A stretch of 64,000 bases of DNA from Armatimonadota bacterium (GTDB lineage Bacteria > Sysuimicrobiota > Sysuimicrobiia > Sysuimicrobiales > Humicultoraceae). Location of the stretch: positions 1,408,059 to 1,472,058 of the forward strand of contig JAVKHP010000001.1 in the NCBI GenBank assembly GCA_031459855.1, in the 5' to 3' direction. This document shows positions 52,240 through 61,666 of the stretch, piece by piece; the stretch's first letter is position 1; every line of letters starts with the position of its first letter. The notes under the pieces were generated by a model. That model was given only the letters and a program-made list of their open reading frames with translations. It was not told the DNA's origin and did not search any database. The position numbers and the translations under genes are program-made.

Positions 52240-52531
52240 CGGCGACCACCGGTCTCTCTCGCCAGCTGCAGCCGCAACGCGCTGCCATCCTGCGGCCCGA
52301 GGAGCACGTCTTCGGCGATCACCGGTCTCTCTCGCCAGCTGCGGACAGCCGACGCGGCCCCGGCGTCGTCTTCTGTCGTCCACCCGCGCGGCGCAGGCAT
52401 CAACGCATGACCGGCGGATAGCCGAAACGACACCGGCGTTGTCTTGTGCTGTCCACCCGCGCGGCGTAGGCATCGGCACATCACCTGCGGATGGCCGACG
52501 CAGCACCGGCGGGCAGAAGGCGTCGCCGCGC
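52240..52531. repeat. Diverged tandem repeat, period 73 bases, about four units
   Basis: Units begin near 52240, 52313, 52386 and 52459. Units 1-2 share their first ~30 bases, units 2-3 their last ~43, and units 3-4 their first ~60, all at an offset of exactly 73. No reading frame is conserved. It fills the spacer between panE and the SRP RNA gene. Confidence 0.78.
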
Positions 52532-52610
52532 CTACAGCGCACCGTCGTGGTCAGCCGAACAGTGGCCGTGCACCCCCCGTCGACGACCGTCCCCCGGGCG
52601 GTGTCCGCGC

Positions 52611-52834
52611 CGCTGGCTCAGGCCAGGTGCCCCTGCGGCACACGGAAGCGCTGACGTACCGTTGCTCCCTTCCGGGCCTGGCGGGGTTGGTCAGTTTCCG
52701 TTGCACAGGACCCGGCCGTCGTCGCTGCGCGCGCGGGCCTGACCCCACGAGACGACGCCTCGGGGTGGGAGTTCAGCCCCGCTGTAGCGGCTTGCGGGTA
52801 CAGGGAACCGCTAGCTCCCCGCCTAGCACGGCCG
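52611..52834 (-). ncRNA. ffs: Signal recognition particle RNA, long bacterial form
   Basis: Read on the minus strand, the 5' half is an Alu domain (GTGCTAGGCGGGGAGC, GGTTCCCTGTACCCGCAA, CCGCTACAGCGGGG) and the 3' half contains the universal SRP54-binding core GCCAGGCCCGGAAGGGAGC followed by AACGG. Helix 8 is closed by CTGAC/GTCAG and ACGGAA/TTCCGT, and a lower stem pairs TCAGGCC with GGCCTGA. The RNA scaffolds Ffh at the ribosome for co-translational membrane targeting. Ends are estimated from pairing. A TATGAT -10 box lies at 52840-52845. Confidence 0.92.
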
Positions 52835-52839
52835 CATCC

Positions 52840-52845
52840 ATCATA
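52840..52845 (-). promoter_or_regulatory. -10 box of the SRP RNA gene
   Basis: TATGAT on the minus strand, about six bases before the estimated RNA start. No convincing -35 element is seen at 16-18 bases. Confidence 0.55.
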
Positions 52846-53107
52846 GCACGGCAACGCCCGAGACGCGGGCACCTGCTGTCGCGCCAGCGGATGCCCATGA
52901 GCGCAGGAGCCCGGTGGAGAGCCGTCGTCCCGGGCCGCGGTCGGCGCGCGCCGGGACGGCCCCGAGTCGCAGGAAGCCCCTGGCCGGCCGCGAACGTCCT
53001 CGGACGGCACCTCCCACCACCGGCTGATGGAGTGGCCTCCGTGCACGCCGTTGGTGCACCGGGGGCATGGCTTATCCGGGACGGGTCGCGAGCAGGGGGC
53101 GGGGGCG

Positions 53108-54838
53108 GTGGCGGACAGCGGGATCTTGGTGGGCTACCCCTGGTACCGCTGGTACGAGCCCGGCGTGCCGTGGACCATCCAGGTCCCTGACCATCCCGTC
53201 CACGGGTTCCTCGACCAGAGCGCCCGGCGGTTTCCGCGGCACGTCGCGCTGATCCAGGCCGGGCCCAGGTTCGACCGGCGCCTCACGTACGCTGCCCTGG
53301 ACCAGCTCACCGACCGCTTCGCCCGTGCCCTCGTCGCCCATGGCCTGCAGCCCGGCGATCGCGTGGCGGTGATCCTGCCCAACTGCCCGCAGTACGTGGT
53401 CGCCGCGTTTGGCATCTGGAAGGCCGGCGGCATCCTCGTGCAGACGAATCCGCTCTACAAGGGCCGGGACCTCGCGTTCGTCCTGCAGGACGCCGGCGCG
53501 CGGTTCGCGGTGGGACTGTCGCGGCTCTACGACCAGCTCCGCGAGGTGCGACCGCACACGGCGCTGGAGACGGTCTTCCTCACCAACCTTCACGACTTCT
53601 TCCCGCTGCGCTGGCGCCTGCTGTACGGGTGGCGCCGGGCACGGAAGGAAGGCGACGTGGTGCCAGCCACGGCAGGCGTCGTGCCGTTCGCGACGGCACT
53701 GCAGGCTCCCCGTCTCGCACAGCGTCCGGCGGTTGCCCCCGACGAGGTCGCCGTCCTGCAGTACACGGGCGGCACCACCGGTGTGCCCAAGGCCGCGATG
53801 CTCACGCACCGCAACCTCGTGGCCAACGCCCTGCAGGCCCGAGCCTGGCTCCCCGATCTCCGGGAAGGCGCCGAGCGTATCCTGGCCGTAGTGCCGTTCT
53901 TCCACGTGTTCGGGCTCACTGTGTGCCTGAACGTGGCCGTCGCCCTCGCCGCCACCACGATCGTACTGCTCATGCGCCTGTTCGAGGCGAAGACGGTCGT
54001 GGAGGCGATGGCGCGCTACCGGCCCACGATCTTCCCCGGTGTCCCCGCCATGTACCTGGCCATCACGCAGATGCGGGGCGTCGAGCGCTACGACCTCAGG
54101 TCGATCCGGGCGTGCGTCTCCGGCGCGGCCCCGCTGCCTGGCGAGGTTCAGCGGCGCTTCGAAGAGCTGACCGGCGGACGCATCGTCGAGGGGTACGGCC
54201 TTTCGGAAGCCTCGCCGCTCACCCACGCCAATCCCATCCACGGCACGCGCAAGGTGGGCTCCATCGGCCTCCCCGTGCCGTCGACCGAGGCCAAGATCGT
54301 CGACGCCGAGACTGGCACGCGCGACCTGCCTCCTGGCGAGCTCGGCGAGCTCGTGATCCGCGGCCCGCAGGTGATGAAAGGTTACTGGCGCAAGCCCGGG
54401 GAGACGGCGGGGGCGCTTCGCAACGGCTGGCTGTACACGGGCGACATCGCCCGCATGGACGAGGACGGCTTTTTCTTCCTCGAGGATCGCAAGAAAGACA
54501 TGGTGAACATCGGTGGGTTCAAGGTCTTCCCCCGGGAAGTCGAGGAGGTGCTCTACGCCCATCCCCACGTCCAGGAGGCGGCCGTCGTGGGGGTGCGCCA
54601 CCGGATCCGGGGCGAGATGCTGGTGGCCCATGTCGTGCCCCGGGAGAGGGTGGACCCCCGGATGTTTGCGCGCGAGCTGTACGACCACTGCGCGCGCCAC
54701 CTCTCGGCGTACAAGGTGCCCCGTCGCTTCGAGATCGTCGACGAGATTCCCAAGACGCTCCTGGGCAAGGCCCTCCGGCGCGCGATCCGCGAGCGAGAAG
54801 AAGCGCGGGCTGCGGCGGATGAAGGCGAGGAGACCTAG
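53108..54838 (+). CDS. Long-chain fatty acid--CoA ligase (AMP-dependent synthetase family)
   Basis: A 576-residue adenylate-forming enzyme that activates a fatty or other carboxylic acid to its CoA thioester. Motifs: P-loop YTGGTTGVPKAAMLTHRN, VVPFFHVFGLTV, GYGLSEASPLTHANP, GWLYTGDIARMDEDGFFFLE, the hinge RKKDMVNIGGFKV and C-terminal catalytic Lys in PKTLLGKALRR. GTG at 53108 is chosen because GGGGGCGGGG precedes it; the frame runs 27 residues further upstream without similarity. The 270 bases between the SRP promoter and this gene hold no other gene; GTGCAC occurs twice as an inverted pair near 53040-53060. Confidence 0.88.
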   Translation: MADSGILVGYPWYRWYEPGVPWTIQVPDHPVHGFLDQSARRFPRHVALIQAGPRFDRRLTYAALDQLTDRFARALVAHGLQPGDRVAVILPNCPQYVVAAFGIWKAGGILVQTNPLYKGRDLAFVLQDAGARFAVGLSRLYDQLREVRPHTALETVFLTNLHDFFPLRWRLLYGWRRARKEGDVVPATAGVVPFATALQAPRLAQRPAVAPDEVAVLQYTGGTTGVPKAAMLTHRNLVANALQARAWLPDLREGAERILAVVPFFHVFGLTVCLNVAVALAATTIVLLMRLFEAKTVVEAMARYRPTIFPGVPAMYLAITQMRGVERYDLRSIRACVSGAAPLPGEVQRRFEELTGGRIVEGYGLSEASPLTHANPIHGTRKVGSIGLPVPSTEAKIVDAETGTRDLPPGELGELVIRGPQVMKGYWRKPGETAGALRNGWLYTGDIARMDEDGFFFLEDRKKDMVNIGGFKVFPREVEEVLYAHPHVQEAAVVGVRHRIRGEMLVAHVVPRERVDPRMFARELYDHCARHLSAYKVPRRFEIVDEIPKTLLGKALRRAIREREEARAAADEGEET

Positions 54839-54876
54839 GAGCCGACTCGTCTTGATCGTCAAATCGCGCATTCAAC

Positions 54877-55059
54877 ATGCAGGCTCGAGGAGGGACCGAA
54901 CAGGCTCTGCTGGGGGTTCCGGGCGAGCCGGTGCCCGACCTCGGCGCTTGGACCTTCAGTGACCTGCAACGAGCAGGAGTCCAGCAAATGCTAGTGGAAC
55001 TCCGGCTCACGCTCGCGGGCGACTCTGTGTGGTCCTGGTGGATCCCATGGCCACGATGA
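54877..55059 (+). CDS. Possible 60-residue leader ORF before the cyclase/LuxR gene
   Basis: This short frame ends in a TGA that overlaps the ATG at 55056 by four bases, the same coupling seen between real genes here. It has no ribosome-binding site and no recognisable domain; the C-terminus [11 protein letters not shown] is Trp-rich. It could be a coupling peptide or chance. Confidence 0.25.
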   Translation: MQARGGTEQALLGVPGEPVPDLGAWTFSDLQRAGVQQMLVELRLTLAGDSVWSWWIPWPR

Positions 55060-58000
55060 GCGGCACCGTCACCTTCCTGTTCACGGACATCGAGGGATCG
55101 ACGTTGGCGTGGCAGGATCTGGGGGACGCCGGGCACGTCGGCGTGCTGGCAGACTACCGCCGCCTGCTGCGCGAGGCCTGCGCCGAGTGCGGGGGCCGCG
55201 AGCTCGAGGCCCCGGGCGACGGCTTGCTCTTCGCCTTCCCGTGCGCCCTGGACGCACTGCTGGCGGCGGTGGCCGCGCAACGCCTCATCGCCCAGCACGC
55301 CTGGCCGGGGGGAGCCCGCGTCCGCGTGCGGATGGGATTGCACACCGGAGACCCGTTGCCGGCCGAGAGCGGCTACGCCGAGATCGACGTCCACCGCGCG
55401 GCCCGGATCTGTGCCGCGGCGCGCGGCGGGCAGATCCTGGCCTCCCAGACGACCTGCGACCTGGTGGCCGCGGGCCTGCCGGAGGGCATCGACGTGCGGG
55501 ATCTCGGCGAGCACCGGCTGAAAGATCTCAAGCGGCCGCAGCGCCTCTTCCTGATCACCGCCGCCGATCTGCCCGCCGACTTCTCTCCGCCGGCGTCGTC
55601 CGGTGCCGCCCCCGACCCGCTCCGCCCAGCGCCCCTCCCCGCGCGGCCGACCCCGCTGATCGGGCGGGACCGCGAGCTCTCGGCGGTGGTGCAGTCGATC
55701 CGCGCGGGCGTGAGACTGCTCACCCTCACCGGCGCGCCGGGTATCGGCAAGTCTCGCCTGGCGCTGGAAGCGGCGACCCGGTTGCAGGATGCGTTCGCGG
55801 GCGGGGTGGCGCTGGCGGATCTCGTGCCCGTCAGCGACCCCGGACGGATCGGCGCCGTGATCGCGCGTGCGCTGGGATTGGCGGATGCGGAGCAACCGCC
55901 GCTGGCGCGGGCCGCCGAGGCGCTGGGCGACCGCCCGTTCCTATTGGTCCTCGACAACGTCGAGCACCTGGTCGATGGCGCGCCGCAGGTGGCCGAGCTG
56001 CTGGCAGCGTGTGCAGGCCTGCAGATCCTGGCGACCAGCCGCGTGCCACTGCACCTGTCCTGGGAGCGGGAATTCCCCGTCCCGACGCTGCCGGTCCCTG
56101 ATGCCGACGTCCCGGTGGCGGTGCCGGCGCTCGCCGCCTGCGCGTCGGTGGCGCTGTTCGTGTCCCGGGCCCAGGCGGTCATCCCGGACTTTGCGCTCTC
56201 CGAGGCCAACGCCCGCGCCGTGGCCGAGATCTGCCGCCGGCTCGATGGCCTCCCCCTGGCCATTGAGCTGGCCGCTCCCCGCGTGAAGCTGCTGCCCGTC
56301 CACACCGTCGCGCAGCGCCTGCAGCATCGCCTGGACTTCCTCCGCCGCATCGGCCGCGATCTGCCGGCGCGGCATCAGACGCTGCGGGCGGCGGTCGGCT
56401 GGAGCTACGCGCTGCTCCAGCCGCACGAGCAGGCCCTGCTGCGGCGGCTGGCCGTCTTCGTCGGCGGCTTCACCCTCGACGGCGTAGAGGCGGTGTGCTG
56501 GTCGTCTGATCAGCCGGGGGAGGCCGTGGACGCCCTGACGGCCCTTGTGGACGCCAGCCTCGTGGTGCGGGAGACCGACGAGGCACCTCGCTTCCGCATG
56601 CTGGAGACGATACGAGAGTTCGGCGTCGAGCAGCTCACCGCCACCGGGGAGCTGTCGCGGATCCAGCGCTATCACGCCGCGTACTTCCTGGCGCTGGCCG
56701 AGCACGCGGCGGCCCGTCTGCATGGACCCGAGGAGAGGTTCTGGCTGGTCCTGCTCGAGCGGGAGCACGACAACCTCCGTGCCGCGCTGGCCTGGGCCCT
56801 TGCACAGGGCGAGGGGCCGGCGGCCCTGCGGCTGGCCACCGCCCTGTGGTGGTTCTGGTACGTGCGGGGCTACCTGGAGGAGGGGCGCGCCTGCCTGGAA
56901 CGCGCGTTGCGCGCGGCGGGCGCAGGGGACCCCCGGATCCGGGCGCGGGGGCTGCACGCCGCCGGCGTGCTGGCTTGGCGCCAGGGCGAGTTCGAGCGGG
57001 CCGCGGAGTACGGCGACGAGAGCCTGCGCATCCACCGCGACCTTGGGGACCGGTGGGGGATGGCCAACGCCCTGTTCCTGCAGGAGATGGTGGCGCGCTC
57101 CCACGGCGACTACGCCCGCGCGGCGGCGCTGATCGAAGAGAGCCTGGCCCTGTTCACCGAGGTGAACGATCACTGGGGGGTTGCGACGTCCCTGCTCGGC
57201 GTGGCGACCATCCTGCGGCTGCGGGGGGACCACGAGCGGGCGGCGACCCTCCATGAGGAGAGCCTGCAGCGGTTCCGTCGGCTGCAGGACGACTCGGGGA
57301 TCGCAGCCTCGCTGTACGCGCTGGGGATGGTCGAGCGCGAGCGCGGCAACATCGCGCGGGCGGCCGCGTTGAGCGAGGAGTCTCTCGCGGTCGCGCGACG
57401 GCTGAACGACGTCTCCCGCGAGGCGTTCGCCCGACACCTGCAGGGGCTGGTGGCCCGCGACCGCGGCGAGTACACCGGCGCCGCCGCCGCACTCGAGCAC
57501 AGCCGCGTCCTGTTTCAGCAGATCGGCGACACCTGGGGAGTCGCCTACACGCTCGGCAGCCTGGGCACCGTCGCCCGCCTGCAGGGCGACCTTCCGGCTT
57601 CGGTGGCGCTGTTCAAGGACAGCCTGGCCCTGCGTGTCAGGGTCGGGGACCGGTGGGGCATCGCCGAATGCCTGGAAGGGCTGGCTGGCGTCGCCGCGGC
57701 CCAGGAACGCAGCGAGCAGGCCGCCCAGCTGTTTGCCGCCGCCGCGGCGCTGCGCGAGAGGCTGGGCACGCCGCTGGGACCGGCGGACCGACCTCGCCAC
57801 GAGCGCAGCGTCGCCGCCGTCCGCGCGATGCTGGGGAAGCGGAGGTTCGACGCCGCCTGGCAGGCGGGCCAGACCTCGCCCGTGGACGTCCTGATCGGCG
57901 AGCTCCTGGCGGAGGAGCCTGAACCCGCCGCGACGCCTGCCCGACGGCGGGCACCCGGGCCGCTCTCCCCACGGGAGCTGGAGGTGGCGGAGTTGATCGC

Positions 58001-58166
58001 CCGGGGGATGACGAACCAGGAGATCGCCCGCGCCCTGTACGTCAGCGCCGGCACGGTGGCCACCCACGTGCAGCACATCCTGAGCAAGTTGGGCTTTTCG
58101 TCCCGCGCCCAGATCGCGGCCTGGGCGGCCGCGCGAGGGGCACCCCGCGGGCCCGCCCCGGAGTAG
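55047..58166 (+). CDS. Cyclase-like/STAND ATPase/TPR/LuxR multidomain regulator
   Basis: A ~1,039-residue regulator. Residues ~5-165 form a class III cyclase-like domain ([22 protein letters not shown]), but the catalytic Asn-Arg pair reads VHRAAR, with His for Asn, so it may bind nucleotide without making cAMP. A NB-ARC/STAND ATPase follows (Walker [17 protein letters not shown], Walker [24 protein letters not shown]), then about eight TPR-like repeats (~600-900) with a recurring ALxEESLxxxRxLxD pattern, and a C-terminal LuxR helix-turn-helix ([22 protein letters not shown]). ATG 55056, in the four-base overlap with the short upstream frame, is an equally good start. The DUF4242 gene follows on the same strand. 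Confidence 0.9.
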   Translation: MATMSGTVTFLFTDIEGSTLAWQDLGDAGHVGVLADYRRLLREACAECGGRELEAPGDGLLFAFPCALDALLAAVAAQRLIAQHAWPGGARVRVRMGLHTGDPLPAESGYAEIDVHRAARICAAARGGQILASQTTCDLVAAGLPEGIDVRDLGEHRLKDLKRPQRLFLITAADLPADFSPPASSGAAPDPLRPAPLPARPTPLIGRDRELSAVVQSIRAGVRLLTLTGAPGIGKSRLALEAATRLQDAFAGGVALADLVPVSDPGRIGAVIARALGLADAEQPPLARAAEALGDRPFLLVLDNVEHLVDGAPQVAELLAACAGLQILATSRVPLHLSWEREFPVPTLPVPDADVPVAVPALAACASVALFVSRAQAVIPDFALSEANARAVAEICRRLDGLPLAIELAAPRVKLLPVHTVAQRLQHRLDFLRRIGRDLPARHQTLRAAVGWSYALLQPHEQALLRRLAVFVGGFTLDGVEAVCWSSDQPGEAVDALTALVDASLVVRETDEAPRFRMLETIREFGVEQLTATGELSRIQRYHAAYFLALAEHAAARLHGPEERFWLVLLEREHDNLRAALAWALAQGEGPAALRLATALWWFWYVRGYLEEGRACLERALRAAGAGDPRIRARGLHAAGVLAWRQGEFERAAEYGDESLRIHRDLGDRWGMANALFLQEMVARSHGDYARAAALIEESLALFTEVNDHWGVATSLLGVATILRLRGDHERAATLHEESLQRFRRLQDDSGIAASLYALGMVERERGNIARAAALSEESLAVARRLNDVSREAFARHLQGLVARDRGEYTGAAAALEHSRVLFQQIGDTWGVAYTLGSLGTVARLQGDLPASVALFKDSLALRVRVGDRWGIAECLEGLAGVAAAQERSEQAAQLFAAAAALRERLGTPLGPADRPRHERSVAAVRAMLGKRRFDAAWQAGQTSPVDVLIGELLAEEPEPAATPARRRAPGPLSPRELEVAELIARGMTNQEIARALYVSAGTVATHVQHILSKLGFSSRAQIAAWAAARGAPRGPAPE

Positions 58167-58184
58167 CCCGAGAATCTGCGGCCG

Positions 58185-58204
58185 CATCTACTGTCTTGTA
58201 GATG
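58185..58204. promoter_or_regulatory. Inverted repeat between the LuxR-type and DUF4242 genes
   Basis: CATCTAC-TGTCTT-GTAGATG is a perfect 7-bp inverted repeat 18 bases after the regulator stop codon. It may be a regulator site or a weak terminator. A TAGGAT box follows at about 30 bases before the DUF4242 start. Confidence 0.4.
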
Positions 58205-58261
58205 TCGGCGGCGGCGTCGGCCGGTAGGATGAGGGCAATTCGGACAGGGAGGTGGAGGGAC

Positions 58262-58528
58262 ATGAAAGTCTACATGGCCGATCGGGACCTCCCGGGGATC
58301 ACCCTGGAGCAGCTCGCGGACGCCCAGCGCCGGGCCATCGAGACCAGCCGCCGGTTCACCCAGGAGGGGAAGCCGGTCCGCTACATCCGGAGCACGTTTG
58401 TGCCCGGCGAGTCCCACGTCATGTGCCTGTTCGAGGCCGCCAGCGCTGCGCTGGTCGAAGAGGTGAATCGGGCCGCCGGCATTCCCTTCGTCCGGGTCGT
58501 CGAAGCGCTCGACCTCACGCCCCGGTAA
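58262..58528 (+). CDS. DUF4242 family small protein
   Basis: An 88-residue protein starting MKVYMADRDLPGITLEQLA with the family's RYIRSTFVPGESHVMCLFEA core and a C-terminal IPFVRVVEALDL. The fold is a ferredoxin-like alpha/beta dimer; a streptomycete relative binds nickel. GGAGGTGGAGGGA precedes the ATG. It lies 95 bases downstream of the LuxR-type regulator gene and may be its target. Confidence 0.78.
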   Translation: MKVYMADRDLPGITLEQLADAQRRAIETSRRFTQEGKPVRYIRSTFVPGESHVMCLFEAASAALVEEVNRAAGIPFVRVVEALDLTPR

Positions 58529-58549
58529 CGCTTTCCACCTGCCGGCTCC

Positions 58550-58582
58550 AGGAGACGGGACGCGATTCCCGTCCCGTCTCCT
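58550..58582. terminator. Bidirectional stem-loop between convergent genes
   Basis: A perfect 13-bp inverted repeat (AGGAGACGGGACG and its complement) with a 7-base loop lies between the DUF4242 and lepB stop codons. There is no T-run, but the position between convergent genes fits a terminator. Confidence 0.65.
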
Positions 58583-58615
58583 GTGCTGTCGGGGGTGGCG
58601 GTCCCCGGGAGAGCC

Positions 58616-59185
58616 CTACGGCAGCAGCCGCGCGCGATGCGGCGGCCAGTAGATGAGGATCGCCGGGCCGACGATCTGCTCCCGCCGCAGGAACCCGAAG
58701 ACCCGGGAGTCCTCGCTGTTGTTCCGGTTGTCCCCCAGCACGAAGTAGCTGTCGGGCGGCACCACCTCCGGGCCCCAATCCCCGGTCGGCGGGCCCTGGA
58801 TGCCGTTGAGGTAGACCTCCTCGACCGGCCGATCGTCGACCAGCAGCTGCCCCGCCCGAATCTCGACGCGGGCGCCGGGGCCCGCCACGAGCCGCTTGAT
58901 GTAGTTGCGGGTCGGATCGCGCGGGTAGCGGAGCACCACCACGTCGCCGGGGCGCGGGGCGCGGAGCCGGTAGACCAGCTTGTTGACCAGCACGCGGTCG
59001 TGCGGGAGCAGCGTGGGTTCCATCGAGGACTGCTCGACCTGGTAGGCCTGCGCCACCGACGTCATCACCAGCTGCGCGAGGACGACGGCCACCAGCACGA
59101 TGGCCAGCACGTCGCGCGCCCCGCGCACGGTGCGACGGAGCGCCTCCCACGCCCGGGCGGCCTGCAACTGCGGGATGGTCCTCAT
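58616..59185 (-). CDS. lepB: Signal peptidase I
   Basis: A 189-residue membrane-anchored serine protease that removes export signals. One transmembrane helix (residues ~24-45, DVLAIVLVAVVLAQLVMTSV) precedes the catalytic Ser54 in QSSMEPTLLPHDRVL; the general base Lys97 lies in RNYIKRLVAGPG; the conserved GDNRNNSEDSRVFG box is near the C-terminus. ATG at 59185 follows GGAGG. It lies just downstream of the tRNA-Ser(GGA) gene on the same strand. Confidence 0.93.
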   Translation of the reverse strand: MRTIPQLQAARAWEALRRTVRGARDVLAIVLVAVVLAQLVMTSVAQAYQVEQSSMEPTLLPHDRVLVNKLVYRLRAPRPGDVVVLRYPRDPTRNYIKRLVAGPGARVEIRAGQLLVDDRPVEEVYLNGIQGPPTGDWGPEVVPPDSYFVLGDNRNNSEDSRVFGFLRREQIVGPAILIYWPPHRARLLP

Positions 59186-59313
59186 GCGTCCTCCGCGTCC
59201 GTCGGTCCGCGTCGGTGGGAGCGCGCCCTCATCGGCGTCGGCCGGGCGGCCTGCCACCGCGCCGGGCCTCCCCCGACGTCGTCGCGTGCCCCTGGGGCCG
59301 AACCGACGTACGG

Positions 59314-59408
59314 TGGCGGAGGGGGTGGGATTCGAACCCACGAGGCAGGCTCGACGCCCACCTACACGCTCTCCAGGCGTGCCGATTCAACCGCTCTCGC
59401 ACCCCTCC
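59314..59408 (-). tRNA. tRNA-Ser (anticodon GGA)
   Basis: The 7-bp acceptor stem GGAGGGG/CCCCTCC, a D arm beginning GCGAGAGCGG, anticodon stem CACGC/GCGTG with loop CTGGAGA (anticodon GGA), a long class II variable arm and T arm GTGGGTTCGAATCCCAC are all visible. The CCA end is present in the DNA (59314-59316). Confidence 0.95.
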
Positions 59409-59516
59409 GCGGTCGTCTTTCAGTATAGCGTGCGCGCATGCGCACCGACCAGGTGGGCTGGCGGCGCACTGAACGGGGTTGGTGACCGGACACAGGCCGC
59501 CGCCGCGTCCGGGACA

Positions 59517-60230
59517 TCATGGCGCCGACGGACCACTGAGCTCGCCGGACGCGCCGGGCTCCGGGGGCACGAACCGGTAGCCGAACCCGCGCACGGTGAC
59601 GATCACCTTCGGCTGGCCGGGGTGCTCCTCGATCTTGGCCCGCAGCATGTGCACGTACTTCTTCACGTCCTCGGCGGCTGCGTCGTCGCGGTCGGGCCAG
59701 ACCGCCGCCACGATCTCGTCGGTCGAGAACACCTTCCCGGGGCGCGCGGCCAGCAGCCGGAGCAGCTCGTACTCCTTGGGCGACAGCACCACCGGCCGGC
59801 CCCGCACCACCACCTCTTTGCGTTCGTCGTCCAGCGTCAGCGCACCGGCGCGGATCAGCCGGGGCGCGGTGGGGTAGGCCCGCCGGGCGACGGCGGTGAT
59901 CCGGGCGTCCAGCTCGCGCAGATCGAACGGCTTGGTGATGTAGTCGTCCGCGCCCAGGTCCAGACCGGCCACCTTGTCCTGCGGCGTGTCGTGGACCGTG
60001 ACCATGATGACCGGGACCCGGCTGACCTTGCGCACCGCCTCCAGCACGCGCCAGCCGTCCATGACCGGCAGGTTCACGTCCAGCAGCACGAGCTCGGGGT
60101 CGTGGGCCGCCACCGCCGCCAGGGCGCGGCCGCCATCGTCCGCGGTGATCACCTGGTGCCCCTTGGCGGTGAGGTAGCGCACCAGGAGGTCGCGCGAGCG
60201 CGCGTCGTCCTCGACGACCAGGATCCTCAT
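59517..60230 (-). CDS. OmpR/PhoB family response regulator
   Basis: A 237-residue two-component regulator: receiver domain with acidic pair VVEDDARS, phosphoacceptor Asp51 in LVLLDVNLP and Lys in YITKPFDLREL; then a winged-helix DNA-binding domain (LSPKEYELLRLLAARPGKVF, VKKYVHMLRAKIEE, VRGFGYRF). Its ATG overlaps the kinase stop codon by four bases, so it is coupled to the histidine kinase. Confidence 0.93.
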   Translation of the reverse strand: MRILVVEDDARSRDLLVRYLTAKGHQVITADDGGRALAAVAAHDPELVLLDVNLPVMDGWRVLEAVRKVSRVPVIMVTVHDTPQDKVAGLDLGADDYITKPFDLRELDARITAVARRAYPTAPRLIRAGALTLDDERKEVVVRGRPVVLSPKEYELLRLLAARPGKVFSTDEIVAAVWPDRDDAAAEDVKKYVHMLRAKIEEHPGQPKVIVTVRGFGYRFVPPEPGASGELSGPSAP

Positions 60231-61666
60231 GCCGTCCTCCCCCGGGGCAGAGCGACGTAGAACGTCGTCCCGCCCTGCGGACCGCTCTCGAACCAGATGC
60301 GGCCGTCCAGCAGTTCCACGTACCGGCGGACCACGGCCAGGCCCAGCCCGATGCCGTCCACCTCGCGGCGGGCCGCGTCGCCCGCGCGCCGAAACGGTTC
60401 GAACACCGTGGCGGCGTCCTCGGGGGCGATGCCGGGGCCGGTGTCGGCGACGCTGAAGACCACCTGGCCGTCGGCGGGCGCAACGCCCACCGTGATGCTC
60501 CCCCGGGCGGTGTACTTGATGGCGTTGTGCAGGAGGTTGATCAGGATCTGCCGCAGCATCGTCTCGTCGGCGCGCGCCGTCACCGTGCCGTCGATGCGGG
60601 TCTCGATGCCGAGGCCCTTGGCGCGGGCCAGGTGGGCCACGTTCTGACACGCCTGCTCGACGACCCCGGCCGCGGGCACGTCGGCCAGCTGCGGGGTGAT
60701 GCCGCCCGCCTCCAGCGCCGAGTAGCGCAGGATCGCCTCGATGAGGTGGAGCAGGTGGTCCCCGGCCGCGTGGATCGCCTCCAGGTCGCGGCGCTGGGCG
60801 TCGGTGAGCGGGCCGTCGATGCCCTCCAGCATGAGCTGGGCATAGGCGCGGATGGCGTGCAGCGGCGTCTTGAGCTCGTGGCTCATGGCTGCCGAGAACT
60901 CGTCCTTGATGCGGTTGGCCCGGCGCAGGGCCTCGTTGACCCGGGCCAGCTCCCGGTCGCGCGCCTCGATGGCGGCGGCCATGGCGTTGAACTCCTCCGC
61001 CAGCAGCTGCAGCTCGTCGCGGGTCGTCGCCTGCACGCGGGCGGCGTAGTTGCCGCGGCGCACGTCGCGAATGCCCGCGGCCAGCCGCTCCACCGGGCCC
61101 AGGATCGCCCGCGACAGCCCCACGGCGGCCAGCGTGCCCGCGGCCAGCAGCAGCGCCCCGGCCAGCGCGATCATGCGCGTCTCCCGCCGGATGGCGCGGG
61201 CGACGTCCGAGAGCGGAAACCCCACGCGGACGAAGACCTGCCGCTCCAGCGGGAACTCGGGGACGGCCCGCAGGAGGTCGAGGTAGGGCGTGCCCGAGGG
61301 CGAGCGGCGCATGTAGATCGCCATCGGGCGGTCCAGCGGCGGGACGGCGACGGCCAGATCGGCGCGCCCGTCGGTGAACTGCAGGCGGCCGTCGCGGTAG
61401 ATCTGCGCGTACAACACGGTCCCGGCCACCAGCCGGCGCGTGAGGCGGCTGCTGGTGGGCCCGGGCGTCAGGCCTTCCGGGGTGCGCAGGAACGACGACG
61501 CTTCGCGCGCCAGCTCTTCGGCCACCACCTTGGCCCGCAGCCGCACCTGCTCGCCAAGCGCGGCGCGCAGGCGCGAGGCCGCCAGCACTCCGAAGACCGC
61601 CGCGAACAGCGCGGCCAGCCCGACGAAGGCCAGCAGGAACTTGCGCCGCAGGCCAGGCCCGCTCAC
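60227..61666 (-). CDS. Sensor histidine kinase (HAMP, HisKA, HATPase)
   Basis: A 479-residue membrane kinase. An N-terminal helix (FLLAFVGLAALFAAVFGVLA), a ~130-residue extracytoplasmic sensor region, a second helix (MIALAGALLLAAGTLAAVGL), HAMP, then the H-box AAMSHELKTPLHAIRAY, N-box ILINLLHNAIKYTARG, G1 VADTGPGIAPED and G2 IGLGLAVVRRYVE. GTG at 61666 is used as start: a TATAGA box ends seven bases before it, so this transcript also looks leaderless. The frame upstream of that codon has no similarity. Confidence 0.9.
   Translation of the reverse strand: MSGPGLRRKFLLAFVGLAALFAAVFGVLAASRLRAALGEQVRLRAKVVAEELAREASSFLRTPEGLTPGPTSSRLTRRLVAGTVLYAQIYRDGRLQFTDGRADLAVAVPPLDRPMAIYMRRSPSGTPYLDLLRAVPEFPLERQVFVRVGFPLSDVARAIRRETRMIALAGALLLAAGTLAAVGLSRAILGPVERLAAGIRDVRRGNYAARVQATTRDELQLLAEEFNAMAAAIEARDRELARVNEALRRANRIKDEFSAAMSHELKTPLHAIRAYAQLMLEGIDGPLTDAQRRDLEAIHAAGDHLLHLIEAILRYSALEAGGITPQLADVPAAGVVEQACQNVAHLARAKGLGIETRIDGTVTARADETMLRQILINLLHNAIKYTARGSITVGVAPADGQVVFSVADTGPGIAPEDAATVFEPFRRAGDAARREVDGIGLGLAVVRRYVELLDGRIWFESGPQGGTTFYVALPRGRTA

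Noticed and set aside
52240-52531. The 73-bp array as a possible CRISPR
   Set aside because: Units are directly adjacent and diverged, with no constant repeat alternating with unique spacers, and there are no cas genes.
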